DNA of 64,000 nt from Kitagawia praeruptora (taxonomy: Eukaryota; Streptophyta; Magnoliopsida; Apiales; Apiaceae), in contig CM075350.1 in assembly GCA_037693485.1 (NCBI GenBank), positions 121,828,001 to 121,892,000 on the forward strand. Direction: 5' to 3'. Positions 1-9,612 of the stretch are shown here, piece after piece. The notes beneath the pieces are model-generated. The model worked only from the letters and a program-made list of their open reading frames with translations. It had not been told where the DNA came from and ran no database searches. How positions within the stretch are numbered: the stretch's first letter is position 1; every line of letters starts with the position of its first letter. The translations under genes and the position numbers were made by a program.

Positions 1-1381
1 ACTACTAGAATTTGGCATGCTGATTGTGCTTCTCTTATTGATCAAGTGAAAGGGAAGATCCAACAGTGGCAAAATAACTTGCTCTCTTATGCTGGGTGCC
101 TTCAACTTGCTCTTTCAGTTCTTATGTCGATTCAAGTCTATTGGAGTTCAGTCTTTATTCTCCCTGTAGCTGTCTCTAATGCTATTGAGAAATTGGTTCG
201 AAACTTTATATGGGGAGGTACGGACATGGTCCAAAGTAGGTCTAAAGTTAGTTGGTTTGATGTGTGTATGCCTAAGTTGGAAGGTGGATTGGGGATTCGG
301 TCTTTGAGAACTTGGAATAAAACCCTTATGGCTTATCACATTTGGAGTATTGTTACTCAAAGGGATTCTCTTTGGGTGAAGTGGATTCACACGTATAGAT
401 TGAAGGACAAGAATTTTTGGCAGTTAAAAGTTCCTTGGGATGCCTCTAATAGTTGGAAGCGTATTCTGGGCATCCGGGAGGAGTTTCGAAAGTTCTTTGT
501 AAATGATATTGGCAATGGCTCTGATACTTCTTTCTGGTATGATATCTGGATAGAAGGTGCTCCTCTTTGCTCTAGGGTGTCCCCTAGGGATATTGCTATG
601 ATGGGTTGTGAGGGCATGGATAGAGTTTCTGATTTTGTGGTGAATGGACAGGTCGTTTTCCCTAATGAAGTCATTATTAAGTGGCCTGAGTTAACAGGTA
701 AAATTGTTCTTGTTAACGAGAATAGAAGGGATAGAATTTTCTGGAGGTCGATTAATGGTAAAAATTCCTTGTTTAAATCTAGTATTGTGTGGAATGATTT
801 TAAGGTTTCACATCCCCGAGTGCAGTGGAACAATATAGTGTGGTTCTCAAATGCTATACCGAAACACTCCTTTATTCTTTGGTTAGCTGTTCGTGGCAAA
901 CTTCTCACTCAAGACAGAACACAAATATGGCATTCTGAGGGCAACTTGAGGTGTGCATTTTGTAAAAATCAATCGGACTCTATTAATCACCTTTTCTTTA
1001 ATTGCAGCTTCTGTAAGGAGGTTAGTGATCATTTCAGTCAACTTGGTGTTGTGATTCCTCATCTTTCTTGGAATGATTTGGTGGAATTTGTTTCTACGAA
1101 CTGGCAAGGTAATTCTTTAAAAAATTTGGTTAACAAGCTTGTTCTGGGGGCTTGTTTATTTCATATGGCAAGAAAGAAATTTTCGTCTGTTTCAAAACAA
1201 GCATCGTGCGCCTCGACAGGTTATAAATTGTATTGAAGAGACAATTCGTATGAAGATTTTGGGTTTAAAAATTCGTAATTCGATTAAAGTTTTTAGTACC
1301 CTTCGTCTTTGGAATATTTCGTGGGAGGTCTCAGTGTTTAGAAAGTATTTAAATGGCCTGGGTTTGCTTGTTATTTCTTAA
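1..1381 (+). pseudogene. LINE ORF2 C-terminus (zf-RVT region), frameshifted
   Basis: The frame is open from the first base, with no genuine start inside the window, and encodes the region downstream of the reverse transcriptase of plant L1 ORF2. Recognisable are the W-x-G-G-T-D block near residue 57, the K-L-E-G-G-L-G-I-R block at about 78-86, and the zf-RVT zinc-finger-like motif C-A-F-C...H-L-F-F-N-C around 300-320, as known for this family. Near 1160 the sense frame shifts: Y-F-I-W-Q-E-R-N-F-R continues in the frame that ends at 1381. A small indel has therefore broken the ORF. No RNase H domain follows the finger. The element is inactive as read, unless the indel is a sequencing error. 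Confidence 0.85.
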
Positions 1382-1919
1382 GGGAGGTCGAGTGGTGTTT
1401 CATTGTTGGTTTTGTTATCAGAATTTAAAGTCTGGTAATGGGTGTACAGTTTTCTGCCATTTTTCCGAGGTGGGTTGCGAGGTGGGTTACTTCAAGTTGA
1501 TCACTCTTTCTTGCTTTTACGAAATTAAGGTTTCTTTTGGCCTTCTTTCTACTCGTAGTTTCCTGGAGGATGAGACTAGTTCTTTGAAGTTGATGCTGCT
1601 ATGCCTTGGTTTTGAGATTGAGTTAATTGGTGGTAATAAGAATTTTCATCAAAATCCTATCAAATTTTATAGTATCATGTCATCAGTTATGGCCTCTCGA
1701 ATTCGTCTAAAGAACTATCCTGGGAGTGGTGATGTTCGAGGAACAAAAGTGGGTACCAATTTTCTAAACTCGTGCCTTCAAGTGGTGATATTTGTGGCTT
1801 TGGTTTGCAGGGCTGTTTGTTCCAGGTTTCGAAAGTATAAGTGGATGTTGTGCAGAATTTTTGGGCTTAAGTTTTTTGACCAGGCCTGCATGGTGAGTCT
1901 CCATTTGGGGCAAGTGCTT
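1364..1919 (+). repeat. 556-bp direct repeat, left copy
   Basis: Starts at TTGCTTGTTATTTC and ends at GGCAAGTGCTT. It matches 3503-4058 with a constant offset of 2139 and no indel, and I saw no mismatch in the stretches compared. The translation of the whole repeat is identical in both copies. It covers the last codons of the first LINE's ORF2 and part of its 3' tail. Confidence 0.9.
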
Positions 1920-3502
1920 TTTTTTTTTTTTTTTGAAGCCCAAAAGAAAACATATTATAGAATAGAATCAATTTCCGCCAAAGCCATAATGCCTTGAGGG
2001 AAATTACCAAGAAAGATACATTCCTCACTTGTCGTGGACAGAGGAATTCTAGCCATCAAGTGAGCGACACAATTCCCTCCCCTTCTTACATGTGAGAAAG
2101 AACAAGACTCAAAACTATAGCTAATAGAAATCATATCTTCTACTAATAAATCTTCTGGAGATAAACCAATCCTTTGGGAGTTGAGACGCCTTACTAACTC
2201 CAACGCATCTGACTCCAGCTGAATATTCCGATACCCGAGTCTCCTAGCAATGATCAATCCAAATCTAGCTGCTGCTCGTTCTGCCACTTTTGCTTCCCAG
2301 TTTGTGTTACATCTCGAAACTGCCGCTGCTACTACTTGTCCCGCACTATTCCTTGCAACTACGCCAAGTCCAATCAGTCCCCCCCTAGGATAGCAGCATC
2401 GGTATTAACCTTGATGACGTTAGGTGGGGGAGTCTGCCAAGAGGACGGAGAATTTGACATAGTTAATTTGTGTCCAGGGAACACTCGGCTAGCATACTCT
2501 ACATAGTCTCCCACCATTCGAGAGAACCCAGATGCTACGCGCTCACAATTTGGATTTCCATTGACAATTACTTTTTCGTTTCTGCAGAACCATGCTGCCC
2601 AGGTGAGAACTAGAATGTCTCTTGCTTCTGATCTGCTGAGTTTCTGAAAAATCCAGCTTAAAAAGGCCTTGAAGCTTGTAATAGGCGCATCAGCAAGTAT
2701 AGAAGCGAAATTGCTTTTGTTCCAGAAATCTCTCAGCCATTGGCACTGGATCAGAGCATGTAAAATGGTTTCATCTTCCAGGTTACAGATTGAGCATGTT
2801 TTGTCGGGAAGGATATGGCGGCGGCCTAAAATGTCACGAACTGCAATTGCCCCTGCTGCTGCTCTCCATAAGAAATGCTTCATTTTTGGGGGGCATTCCA
2901 TGCTCCAAATACTCTTCCACATTCCTGAAGCTACTGGGCCGTGAGTTTCCTCCCAATTTGATAGATGGCCCAGACGTCCCAACCAATAAGCAGATTTTAC
3001 ACTAAAAATCCCTTCTTTTTCTGGGTACCAATAAGCTGAATCCCTTGGAAGCCTGATACTCAATGGAATTTTCATCACTTTAACTGCATCACTATGACTT
3101 AAAACTCTGTTAACAGCCTCTCCATTCCACGAGCAACTGACGTCGTTTATTAAGTCTGCGACTTTCATATTGGGGTCTGGTGAATGATTTGGTTCAGGAG
3201 ACACTAGAGAAGTCCTCCCTGGCAGCCAATGAGATGACCAGATAGGAATATCACGCCCGTTTCCCACTCTCCACTTTAGACCTTCCATCAGGAGCGATTT
3301 AGCACTCCAGATGCTCCTCCAAGAATAGCTTGGGTTGTGTCCCAAATAAGAGTCCAAAAAAGTACCATTTCTATAGTATTTTGCTTTAAGGACACGAGCG
3401 ACTAGAGAGTTATTATCGTTGAGCAGCCTCCATCCTTGCTTCGCGAGCATTGCCAGGTTGAAAGTTTTTATATCTCTAAACCCCATTCCACCCATATCAT
3501 CC
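1920..3502 (-). mobile_element. 5'-truncated LINE nested in the first LINE
   Basis: A minus-strand LINE fragment of about 1.58 kb. Its poly(A) tail appears as a T run at 1920-1934, and its truncated 5' end abuts 3503. It encodes the end of ORF2, with the zf-RVT finger followed by an RNase H domain, so it belongs to a different lineage from the host LINE, which has no RNase H. Both flanks are the same 556-bp sequence (1364-1919 and 3503-4058, offset exactly 2139), which formally is a target-site duplication of exceptional length. Confidence 0.85.
1955..3502 (-). pseudogene. LINE ORF2 C-terminus with RNase H domain, one-base frameshift
   Basis: Reading leftward from 3502, the first segment (to 2374) opens with M-G-G-M-G-F-R-D, runs through W-R-V-G-N-G and the zf-RVT motif C-S-I-C...H-A-L-I-Q-C, and reaches the RNase H start V-N-T-D-A-A. 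The second segment (2287 to 1955) carries the rest of an RVT_3 RNase H: A-E-R-A-A-A, E-S-D-A-L and the H-V-R-R-G-G-N-x-V-A-H block. The two are separated by a run of seven G on the coding strand (C7 on plus at about 2379-2385). Six G would keep one frame and give the expected glycine-rich stretch. The element therefore carries a +1 slip in a homopolymer, real or a base-calling artefact. The reverse transcriptase itself is lost through 5' truncation. Confidence 0.85.
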
Positions 3503-4058
3503 TTGCTTGTTATTTCTTAAGGGAGGTCGAGTGGTGTTTCATTGTTGGTTTTGTTATCAGAATTTAAAGTCTGGTAATGGGTGTACAGTTTTCTGCCATT
3601 TTTCCGAGGTGGGTTGCGAGGTGGGTTACTTCAAGTTGATCACTCTTTCTTGCTTTTACGAAATTAAGGTTTCTTTTGGCCTTCTTTCTACTCGTAGTTT
3701 CCTGGAGGATGAGACTAGTTCTTTGAAGTTGATGCTGCTATGCCTTGGTTTTGAGATTGAGTTAATTGGTGGTAATAAGAATTTTCATCAAAATCCTATC
3801 AAATTTTATAGTATCATGTCATCAGTTATGGCCTCTCGAATTCGTCTAAAGAACTATCCTGGGAGTGGTGATGTTCGAGGAACAAAAGTGGGTACCAATT
3901 TTCTAAACTCGTGCCTTCAAGTGGTGATATTTGTGGCTTTGGTTTGCAGGGCTGTTTGTTCCAGGTTTCGAAAGTATAAGTGGATGTTGTGCAGAATTTT
4001 TGGGCTTAAGTTTTTTGACCAGGCCTGCATGGTGAGTCTCCATTTGGGGCAAGTGCTT
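3503..4058 (+). repeat. 556-bp direct repeat, right copy
   Basis: Second copy of the sequence at 1364-1919. It runs directly into the remainder of the first LINE's 3' tail at 4059, so this copy sits in the original context on its right side and the other copy sits in it on its left side. That is the arrangement expected for a target-site duplication around the 1920-3502 insert. Confidence 0.9.
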
Positions 4059-4632
4059 GAGGATATTTCTTGCAATATTTTGACAAGGATATTCTTTGTT
4101 AATTTAGTTGGAGCATGTGATATTCCTTTTCGTTGTGATTTCCGAATTTGGGACGTTTTAGTGGGTATCAAATGGCAAGCTTGGTGGGTGGTTTTCAAGG
4201 CAATTCATGTGGATGGGGTGTTTTTCAATATTAGTTGCTACTTTTGGTGCCAAGTTCTAGTCAACCATGTGCCTTGTCTATTATTTTATATGGTGGGCAA
4301 TGCAAAGATGATGAGGAATATCCTAGCGGCTGCTTTGCTGTGCTACTTTTGTTCTTTTCTTTTTTGTGTTTTTCAACTTTTGCATGTGGCTAGTGTCTTT
4401 TTAGTCATAGTTGGGGTGGGTAGGGTAGAGTTATTTTTTGTGGATTTGACTATCAATGGGTGGCCGAATTTTGTAACTCTAGTTTTGGTTTCTTACTTTG
4501 TTTTTTTTTCCTCTTTGGGAATGTCCTTGAGAAAAGTTGCCTTGCGTAATTTTTTGCGCTTGGTTGTATTTTGTTCCTGATTTTAATATATTTTTTCACG
4601 AGGTTCCACCCTCATTTACCTGAAAAAAAAAA

Positions 4633-4963
4633 TATGAATTCGTGTTTAACATCCTTGAACCCATGGGTACAACACCATATCCCACATATCCTTTTCGTTG
4701 GATGGGGTATAGAAAATGGGCCAGGACGTATTCAGCATCTAAAGTATGTTTTTTTATGGGGTATAGAAAATGGGCCAGGAAGTATTCAGCATCTAAAGTA
4801 TTCACCTGAATTGAAGAGTCAATAGAAAAGGTTGGATCAAATATGAATTCGTGTTTAACGTCCTTGAACCCATGGGTACAACACCATATCCCACATATCC
4901 TTTTCGTTGGATGGGGTATAGAAAATGGGCCAGAATGTATTCAGCATCTAAAGTATGTTTTTT
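4633..4963 (+). repeat. Two ~120-bp tandem copies plus a partial copy
   Basis: 4633-4753 and 4842-4963 both begin TATGAATTCGTGTTTAAC and both contain TTGAACCCATGGGTACAACA and GGGGTATAGAAAATGGGCC. A 46-bp partial unit lies between them (4756-4801). The first copy starts immediately after the LINE poly(A). No coding function is seen. Confidence 0.85.
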
Positions 4964-5262
4964 AAAAAAAAATTTATAAAGAAGTATTAATCATTGTATT
5001 ACATCTCTCATTTAGAATAATATATCAGATAATAACTATTTGACCTATTTTTTGCTTAACCGATGTACTGATGCATACAATATTGTAAAGTTCCAACAGG
5101 GGATAGTATAGCATATTAGCATGTTTTTTTTGTTGCTAACATAGCATGTTGGTTTATGTTCAAGAGCTGTGCCTTATGACCTTTTCATGTGTAGACAAAG
5201 TTTATGTGATTGTGGAAGGTTTGATGATGTTGGGAATTAGTTAAGTCTAAATCTTTTTGCAG
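4964..5262. other. Short AT-rich spacer, no gene seen
   Basis: AT-rich sequence between the tandem repeat and the first ARC6-like exon. Its right end is the presumed upstream intron of the ARC6 copy, ending in a good acceptor (TCTTTTTGCAG at 5252-5262). Confidence 0.5.
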
Positions 5263-5903
5263 GTTCCTGGTGCATTATGCTTGTTGCAAGAATCAGGAGA
5301 GACCGAAGTTGTTTTGGAAGTGGGGGGATAGTTTGTTGAGAGAGAGGCTATCTAAATCCTTTAAGCAAGATGTTGTCTTGGCAATGGCACTTGCTCATGT
5401 TGATTTTTCTAGCACTGCACTAGGCTTATCTTCCACAGATTTTGTTGGGCGTTGTGAATGTCTTAAGAGAACATTGAACCTGTTACAGGTTAGGTTTTTG
5501 AAATTCTTGGGGCTTAAGGGATTGTCTATCTTTCTTGCTTCTTACTAATTAATAATGATGAACTTGCTGATGAAACTACTGTTTGACAGTTCTAACTAAG
5601 AACTAAGATAGCCTAAGTTACTACTTTCAACGTTGATGAATTGTGATCAATTTTGTTGTCAAAAGTTCCATATCCCTAATTATGGTAACAACTATGAGTA
5701 TTATGAAAAAAGTAATATAATACTTAATCGTTCATGATGCATAATTTTATTATGGCAGTCATTAGTACCTTTATTTTCCTACTATATACATATTGTCTTA
5801 ATTAAACAAATTAGTTTCTGTCTGTATATGTCAAACAATTAAACCTTATGTTGTCATGATTGTAATGAATGTGCGGAGCTTTGAAATTTTTAAGGGAGTA
5901 TTG

Positions 5904-6489
5904 TGTTGGGAGTTGTCCCACATCATTTATGGGAAGCGCAGATTACTAGTTAATAAGCAGCCAGTTAACTCCATTAATATGAGGTCATTTGATAGCTATC
6001 CAAAAACAAATCCGTGCGGGCTCGGTCCAAAGCGGACAATATCATACTATTGTGGAGCTAAGGTCTGCTTACAATGCCCAACAAATGGTATCAAAACTAT
6101 GGTTATAACGGTACATAACAATTTCATATGGGATCCCAGAATGGGCCATGGAATAGGCAGATGGGCTATCCTAGGATGGGCCTAAGGAGGAGCAGGTGGG
6201 CCTTCCAGTATGGGCCTTGGTGGAACCAGATAGCCAGATTCTAGAGGTGTCGAGCCCGATGTGTGAAGGAGGAGATTGTTGGAAGTTGTCCCATGTCATT
6301 TATGAGAAGGGCATATTGTTAGTTAATAAGCAGCCAGTTAACTCCATTAGTATGAGGCTAATATGAGGCCTTTTGGGAGTTATCCAAAAATAAATCTGTG
6401 CGGACTCGGCCGAAGCGGACGCTATCATAATATTATGGAGTTAAAGCCTTCTTAGCATGCCCACAAACGATGTGGGACAACTTCCAACA
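5904..6489. mobile_element. TRIM (miniature LTR retrotransposon), complete
   Basis: 586-bp element with LTRs TGTTGG...CAACA at 5904-6083 (180 bp) and 6277-6489 (213 bp), and a perfect 5-bp target duplication TATTG at 5899-5903 and 6490-6494. Two bases after the left LTR comes TGGTATCA (6086-6093), a primer site for initiator Met tRNA. A purine tract GAAGGAGGAGA (6265-6275) precedes the right LTR. There is no coding capacity, so its proteins must come from another element. Both LTRs carry a core close to CGGxCxAAGCGGACxxTATCAT, which is typical of plant TRIMs. The element lies inside the intron of the ARC6-like fragment. Confidence 0.9.
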
Positions 6490-6585
6490 TATTGAACTAA
6501 ATTAGTTAATTATTGATTCAGTTGTATGATTTAATTAATTTTTAGTTGGGAATGTATTAGCCTTCTCGTTTACCATACTTGACTA

Positions 6586-7984
6586 ACCAAACCAAACATA
6601 CCCAGTATATCCCGCACAGAGCAGGGTCTGGGGGGGTGAGATGTACGCAGACCATGCCCCTACTTTTAACGGTAGAGAGTCTGTTTCCGTGAAGACCCCC
6701 GGCTAAGTGCACAAAGCTAATAGTGAGTGCTATTTACAAGGGTTGTCTAAGTTTTGAAAGGTCATACCTGAGCCCATGGCTTTGGCCACATGGGACTTAC
6801 CTACCAGGGGATTGGCTACTCCGCTCTGCGAGACACTCAAATCTTCGATGACACCGAGCCGAGCTTTCTACAAAAAAAAAATTAAGATAAAGCTAGTCGA
6901 GACAACCCAACCCTGAGGCTCTCAACAACAGAGCCGCTCCCTAATAGAGAATCCACCACTCTGATCTGACGCCTCCAAGAACACCTATCAACGGTCATGG
7001 TCACGTTTAAATTTAAGGCCTTCAAATCCAACCTTAGCTGCTCTTCCCACGACCTCCTCGGTCTGCCTCTCCTCCTCACTCCAACAACCGAAAGACTCTC
7101 GACCCTCCTCATCGGGGCTTCAGCCAGCCTCCTACGAACCTGTTCGAACCATCTCAACCTCCCTTCCCTAACTTTCGCAGAAAAAGGCGCCACTTCAAGC
7201 TCGCTCCTAAAAGCCACATTTGGGATTCTATCCATCATCGTGCGCCCACAAGACCACCGCAACATCCTCATTTCAGCCGCTTCCAACTTGCTCTCGAGGG
7301 CCTTCTTCGCCGCCCAACACTCCGAACCATACAACATCGCAGGACGGATTGCCGCTCTATAGAATTTCCCTTTCAACTTTAAAGGGACTTTCTTGTCGCA
7401 CATCACCCCTGACGCTGCCCTCCACCTTAGCCACCCAGCCTTGATACGATGTGTGACATCGTCTTCAATCTCGCCTTCCTTCTGGATGATCGAACCCAAA
7501 TACTTGAACTTATCCGTACGAGGGACGATCTGATCTTCAATCCTGACCTCCACCCCTTCCTCGATGGCCTCACCACTGAAGTTACACCAGAGATACTCGG
7601 TTTTCGATCGGCTCACACGTAAGCCTTGGGACTCCAAAGTAGATCTCCATAACTCCAACTTCTCGTTCACCTCTCCCCTGGACTCTACCACTAACACAAT
7701 ATCATCAGTGAATAGCATGCACCAAGGGACGACATCTTGAATCTCTCGCGACATGACATCAAGAATAAAGGCGAAAAGAAGATGACATCAAGAATAAGGG
7801 CGAAAAGAAGAGGACTTAGGGCCGACCCCTGCTGAAGCCCAATCTCCACAGGAAAGAAATGAGAGTCACCCACTGGGTCCGGACGCAAGTACTAGCTTGG
7901 GAGTACATGTCTTGAATCGCCCTAACGTACGACGACAACACTCTGCTCTCCTCAAGGCTCTTCCAAATAGCTTCACGGGGATGC
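6586..7984 (-). mobile_element. RTE-clade non-LTR retrotransposon, 5'-truncated
   Basis: Minus-strand element of about 1.4 kb. The coding part ends near 6882. The 3' tail (6880 to 6586) has the signature of plant RTE tails: a GGGGTCT...GGTCTGCGTACATCTCACC block, CCAGACCCTGCT and a terminal ACTGGGTATGTTTGG. The 5' end breaks off near 7984 at I-P-R-E-A-I-W. ACCATACTTGACTA is found at 6572-6585, directly at the 3' end, and again at 8039-8052, which suggests the target duplication, although about 55 bp separate the right copy from the element. Confidence 0.85.
6882..7984 (-). pseudogene. RTE reverse transcriptase C-terminal half, decayed
   Basis: From right to left the sequence reads R-E-A-I-W-K-S-L-E-E, then G-L-Q-Q-G-S-A-L-S-P-L-L-F-A-L-I-L-D, then C-M-L-F-T-D-D-I-V-L-V and K-T-E-Y-L-W-C-N-F-S, followed by the RTE-specific tail Y-G-S-E-C-W-A and R-R-R-G-R-P-R-R-S-W-E. 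The usual F-A-D-D active-site block is F-T-D-D here. Breaks: a frame change near 7878-7884, and a 29-bp tandem duplication (7753-7781 and 7782-7810) that shifts the frame between the Q-G-S and D-D blocks. The last 290 codons (7754 to 6882) stay open. The product cannot be made as read. Confidence 0.85.
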
Positions 7985-7992
7985 TATATAAT

Positions 7993-8107
7993 AAATATAA
8001 AATATCATCATATCACGTAATGTTTCTTGTATCACCTAACCATACTTGACTATCTTGAGCAATATAATAGATATAAAATATCATCATATCACGTAATGTT
8101 TCTTGTA
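7993..8107 (+). repeat. 39-bp direct repeat flanking the RTE fragment
   Basis: ATATAAAATATCATCATATC with the following CACGTAATGTTTCTTGTAT occurs at 7993-8031 and 8068-8107, separated by about 36 bp that contain the ACCATACTTGACTA copy. It is probably a local duplication formed with the RTE insertion. Confidence 0.7.
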
Positions 8108-8391
8108 TTAGGGTGTTATATCTCATCATTTTAAGACTATTGAGTTTGCATCTTCATGCAGGATAAAGGTGCAAGTTGTGTCGCACCAGATTTACAAGCA
8201 CAGATTGATGAGACACTAGAGAAGATCAAACAACCTGCTTTGGAAAGTTTAGCTTTGCCACTTGGTGATGAGTATTTATCAAAGAGGGAAGACGGTCTTC
8301 AAGGTGTGTGCAATATTTTGCGGGTTTTAGGAGGTGCTGCTGCAACTGCTATTTTCGGAGAATTTACCTGTGATTCTGTGAAGAATTTATG

Positions 8392-9002
8392 AATCGAGCA
8401 ACTGCTATTATATCGATTTTTTTTGTGTCTCTAATCAAATGACTCCCCTTTCGTTAGAGTTTTACTTTATTATTCTTTTACTATTTAAAAATGTAGTCCA
8501 TTTGACATTCATCTAGCTACTTTATTTTTCTTAAATTATATTTTTATAATTGATATATTATGGGATTTGTTTTTTTTCCAAGCACGTGGACGATTTGGAG
8601 TATGGTTCTAGACGTTCTCTTTGTTCATTGCATGTTTTTCGGTTATCATATATTTTTTTGAATAAAAGAAATACTTTATTTTAAATATTATATTCCGGTA
8701 CAATTTATTTACGAAAATTTATTTTCTCAAAAAAAAACATTTAAATAGAAACGGAGGACGCAGTATATTTATTTTTTATACAAGCAAACTGTTTGCAAGC
8801 AGTCCAATTCTTTTATGGCCCAAAGCGTCCTTTTCCATCTGCACTTCACAAGGTTGGGCTGGTCTATAAGATGAGTTAACCGGCCAGGCTCTGCCTTTGC
8901 CTTTTCTCATTGGCGAGCATTTTTATAAAAAATAAATTATAAAACCAATTTATGGGCCAATCTTGACTCGCATAGCTCACTCCTCTCAAGTCTCAATGTG
9001 GG
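8392..9002. other. AT-rich intergenic stretch, no gene seen
   Basis: No ORF or splice pattern that I can support. A short element-like end with an A run and GAAACGGAGGACGCAGTA lies at about 8727-8765. Confidence 0.4.
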
Positions 9003-9008
9003 GGTAGC

Positions 9009-9187
9009 CAGTGACGGAGGCAAGGGGGTCCAGGGGTCCCTGGCCCCCTCTAAATTTCCTAATATATTTATAGTACTATATTTCATTTACTACTTGTTTT
9101 AATTACTAAAATTTTAAATTATTTTTATTATTAAAATGAAAATGTAAAACCGGACCCCCTTATAAAATCTTTCTGCCTCCGTCACTG
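9009..9187. mobile_element. 179-bp MITE, TIR CAGTGACGGAGGC
   Basis: Terminal inverted repeats CAGTGACGGAGGC (9009) and its complement ending at 9187, with subterminal GGGGGTCC and GGACCCCC also inverted. GGTAGC flanks both sides (9003-9008 and 9188-9193). The superfamily is uncertain, since a 6-bp duplication fits none cleanly. Confidence 0.8.
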
Positions 9188-9612
9188 GGTAGCCAATCAA
9201 GCCACTATTAACAGCTAGATTTTGTGGTAGAGTGACAACAGTCCAGTTAATATAGACACAAAATTCCAGTAAGCACCTGCGTAAGTGTGTATGGTTCATG
9301 AGTAAAATACAAGTACGTACTAAAGGCTAGCTCAAGCCTTAATGGTAAAACTAGGTCATGAGAATCAAGTTAAAGGAGGCAGACTTGACTGACTACTTAG
9401 TTTTAAAACTCATGATAGAGAGACGTCTGCATGTTTTGTCCTCAAGTTATATATGCCAGCAGGTAGCAGACCAGGCTCCTTGACTCACGGACTCGGAGAG
9501 TAATAGCCATGAATGAACACTTTTCGAATTTCGAGCATTGGAGATGGCGTTTCCGCTTGTCACAAATAATAAATTTTTATTTTCGCTATTGTGTTCTCAT
9601 ATGGATATTTTC

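Larger units (their letters stand above)
1..4632 (+). mobile_element. L1-type LINE, 3' part, carrying a nested LINE
   Basis: This is the 3' portion of a plant L1-clade non-LTR retrotransposon; its 5' part lies beyond the left edge. ORF2 sequence is open from base 1 to about 1160, continues in another frame to a stop at 1379-1381, and is followed by a long 3' untranslated tail ending in ten A residues at 4623-4632. The tail is interrupted: bases 1364-1919 recur at 3503-4058 on either side of a minus-strand LINE (1920-3502). Without the insertion the element would read 1-1919 and then 4059-4632. The sequence just past the poly(A) contains a ~120-bp repeat, so no target-site duplication can be assigned. 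Confidence 0.85.
5263..8391 (+). pseudogene. ARC6: ARC6-like plastid-division gene fragment
   Basis: Two exons match the region just after the J-like domain of ARC6, the inner-envelope protein that anchors the FtsZ ring of chloroplasts. Exon A (5263-5488, between TTTTTGCAG and CAG|GT) reads V-P-G-A-L-C-L-L-Q-E-S-G-E-T and, after a shift, L-S-K-S-F-K-Q-D-V-V-L-A-M-A-L-A. Exon B (8162-8391, after CATGCAG) reads A-P-D-L-Q-A-Q-I-D-E-T-L-E and L-P-L-G-D-E-Y. Both segments are well conserved in the family as I know it. One extra G in the G6 run near 5322-5327 breaks exon A, and exon B loses frame near 8377 just before the F-M-N block. The N-terminus, the J-like domain exon and everything downstream are absent. 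The conserved exon-intron boundaries show a DNA-level duplicate, not a retrocopy. The intron is loaded with transposons. Confidence 0.8.

Noticed and set aside
387..908. Minus-strand ORFs opposite the first LINE
   Set aside because: They mirror the real plus-strand ORF2 frame and show no domain of their own.
3507..4580. 357-codon open frame in the LINE tail, largely duplicated at 1353-1997
   Set aside because: It lies in the 3' untranslated tail, has an odd composition (rich in F, C, V, W) and no recognisable domain. Its repetition follows from the 556-bp duplication, so it is a chance ORF.
6600..6880. Plus-strand SINE reading of this block, with an A run at 6871-6879
   Set aside because: On the minus strand the block is contiguous with RTE coding sequence and ends with the RTE tail words, so it is the RTE 3' untranslated region.
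6997..7362. Plus-strand ORF of 121 codons opposite the RTE coding region
   Set aside because: It is the antisense shadow of the RTE reverse transcriptase. The minus strand gives the family motifs.
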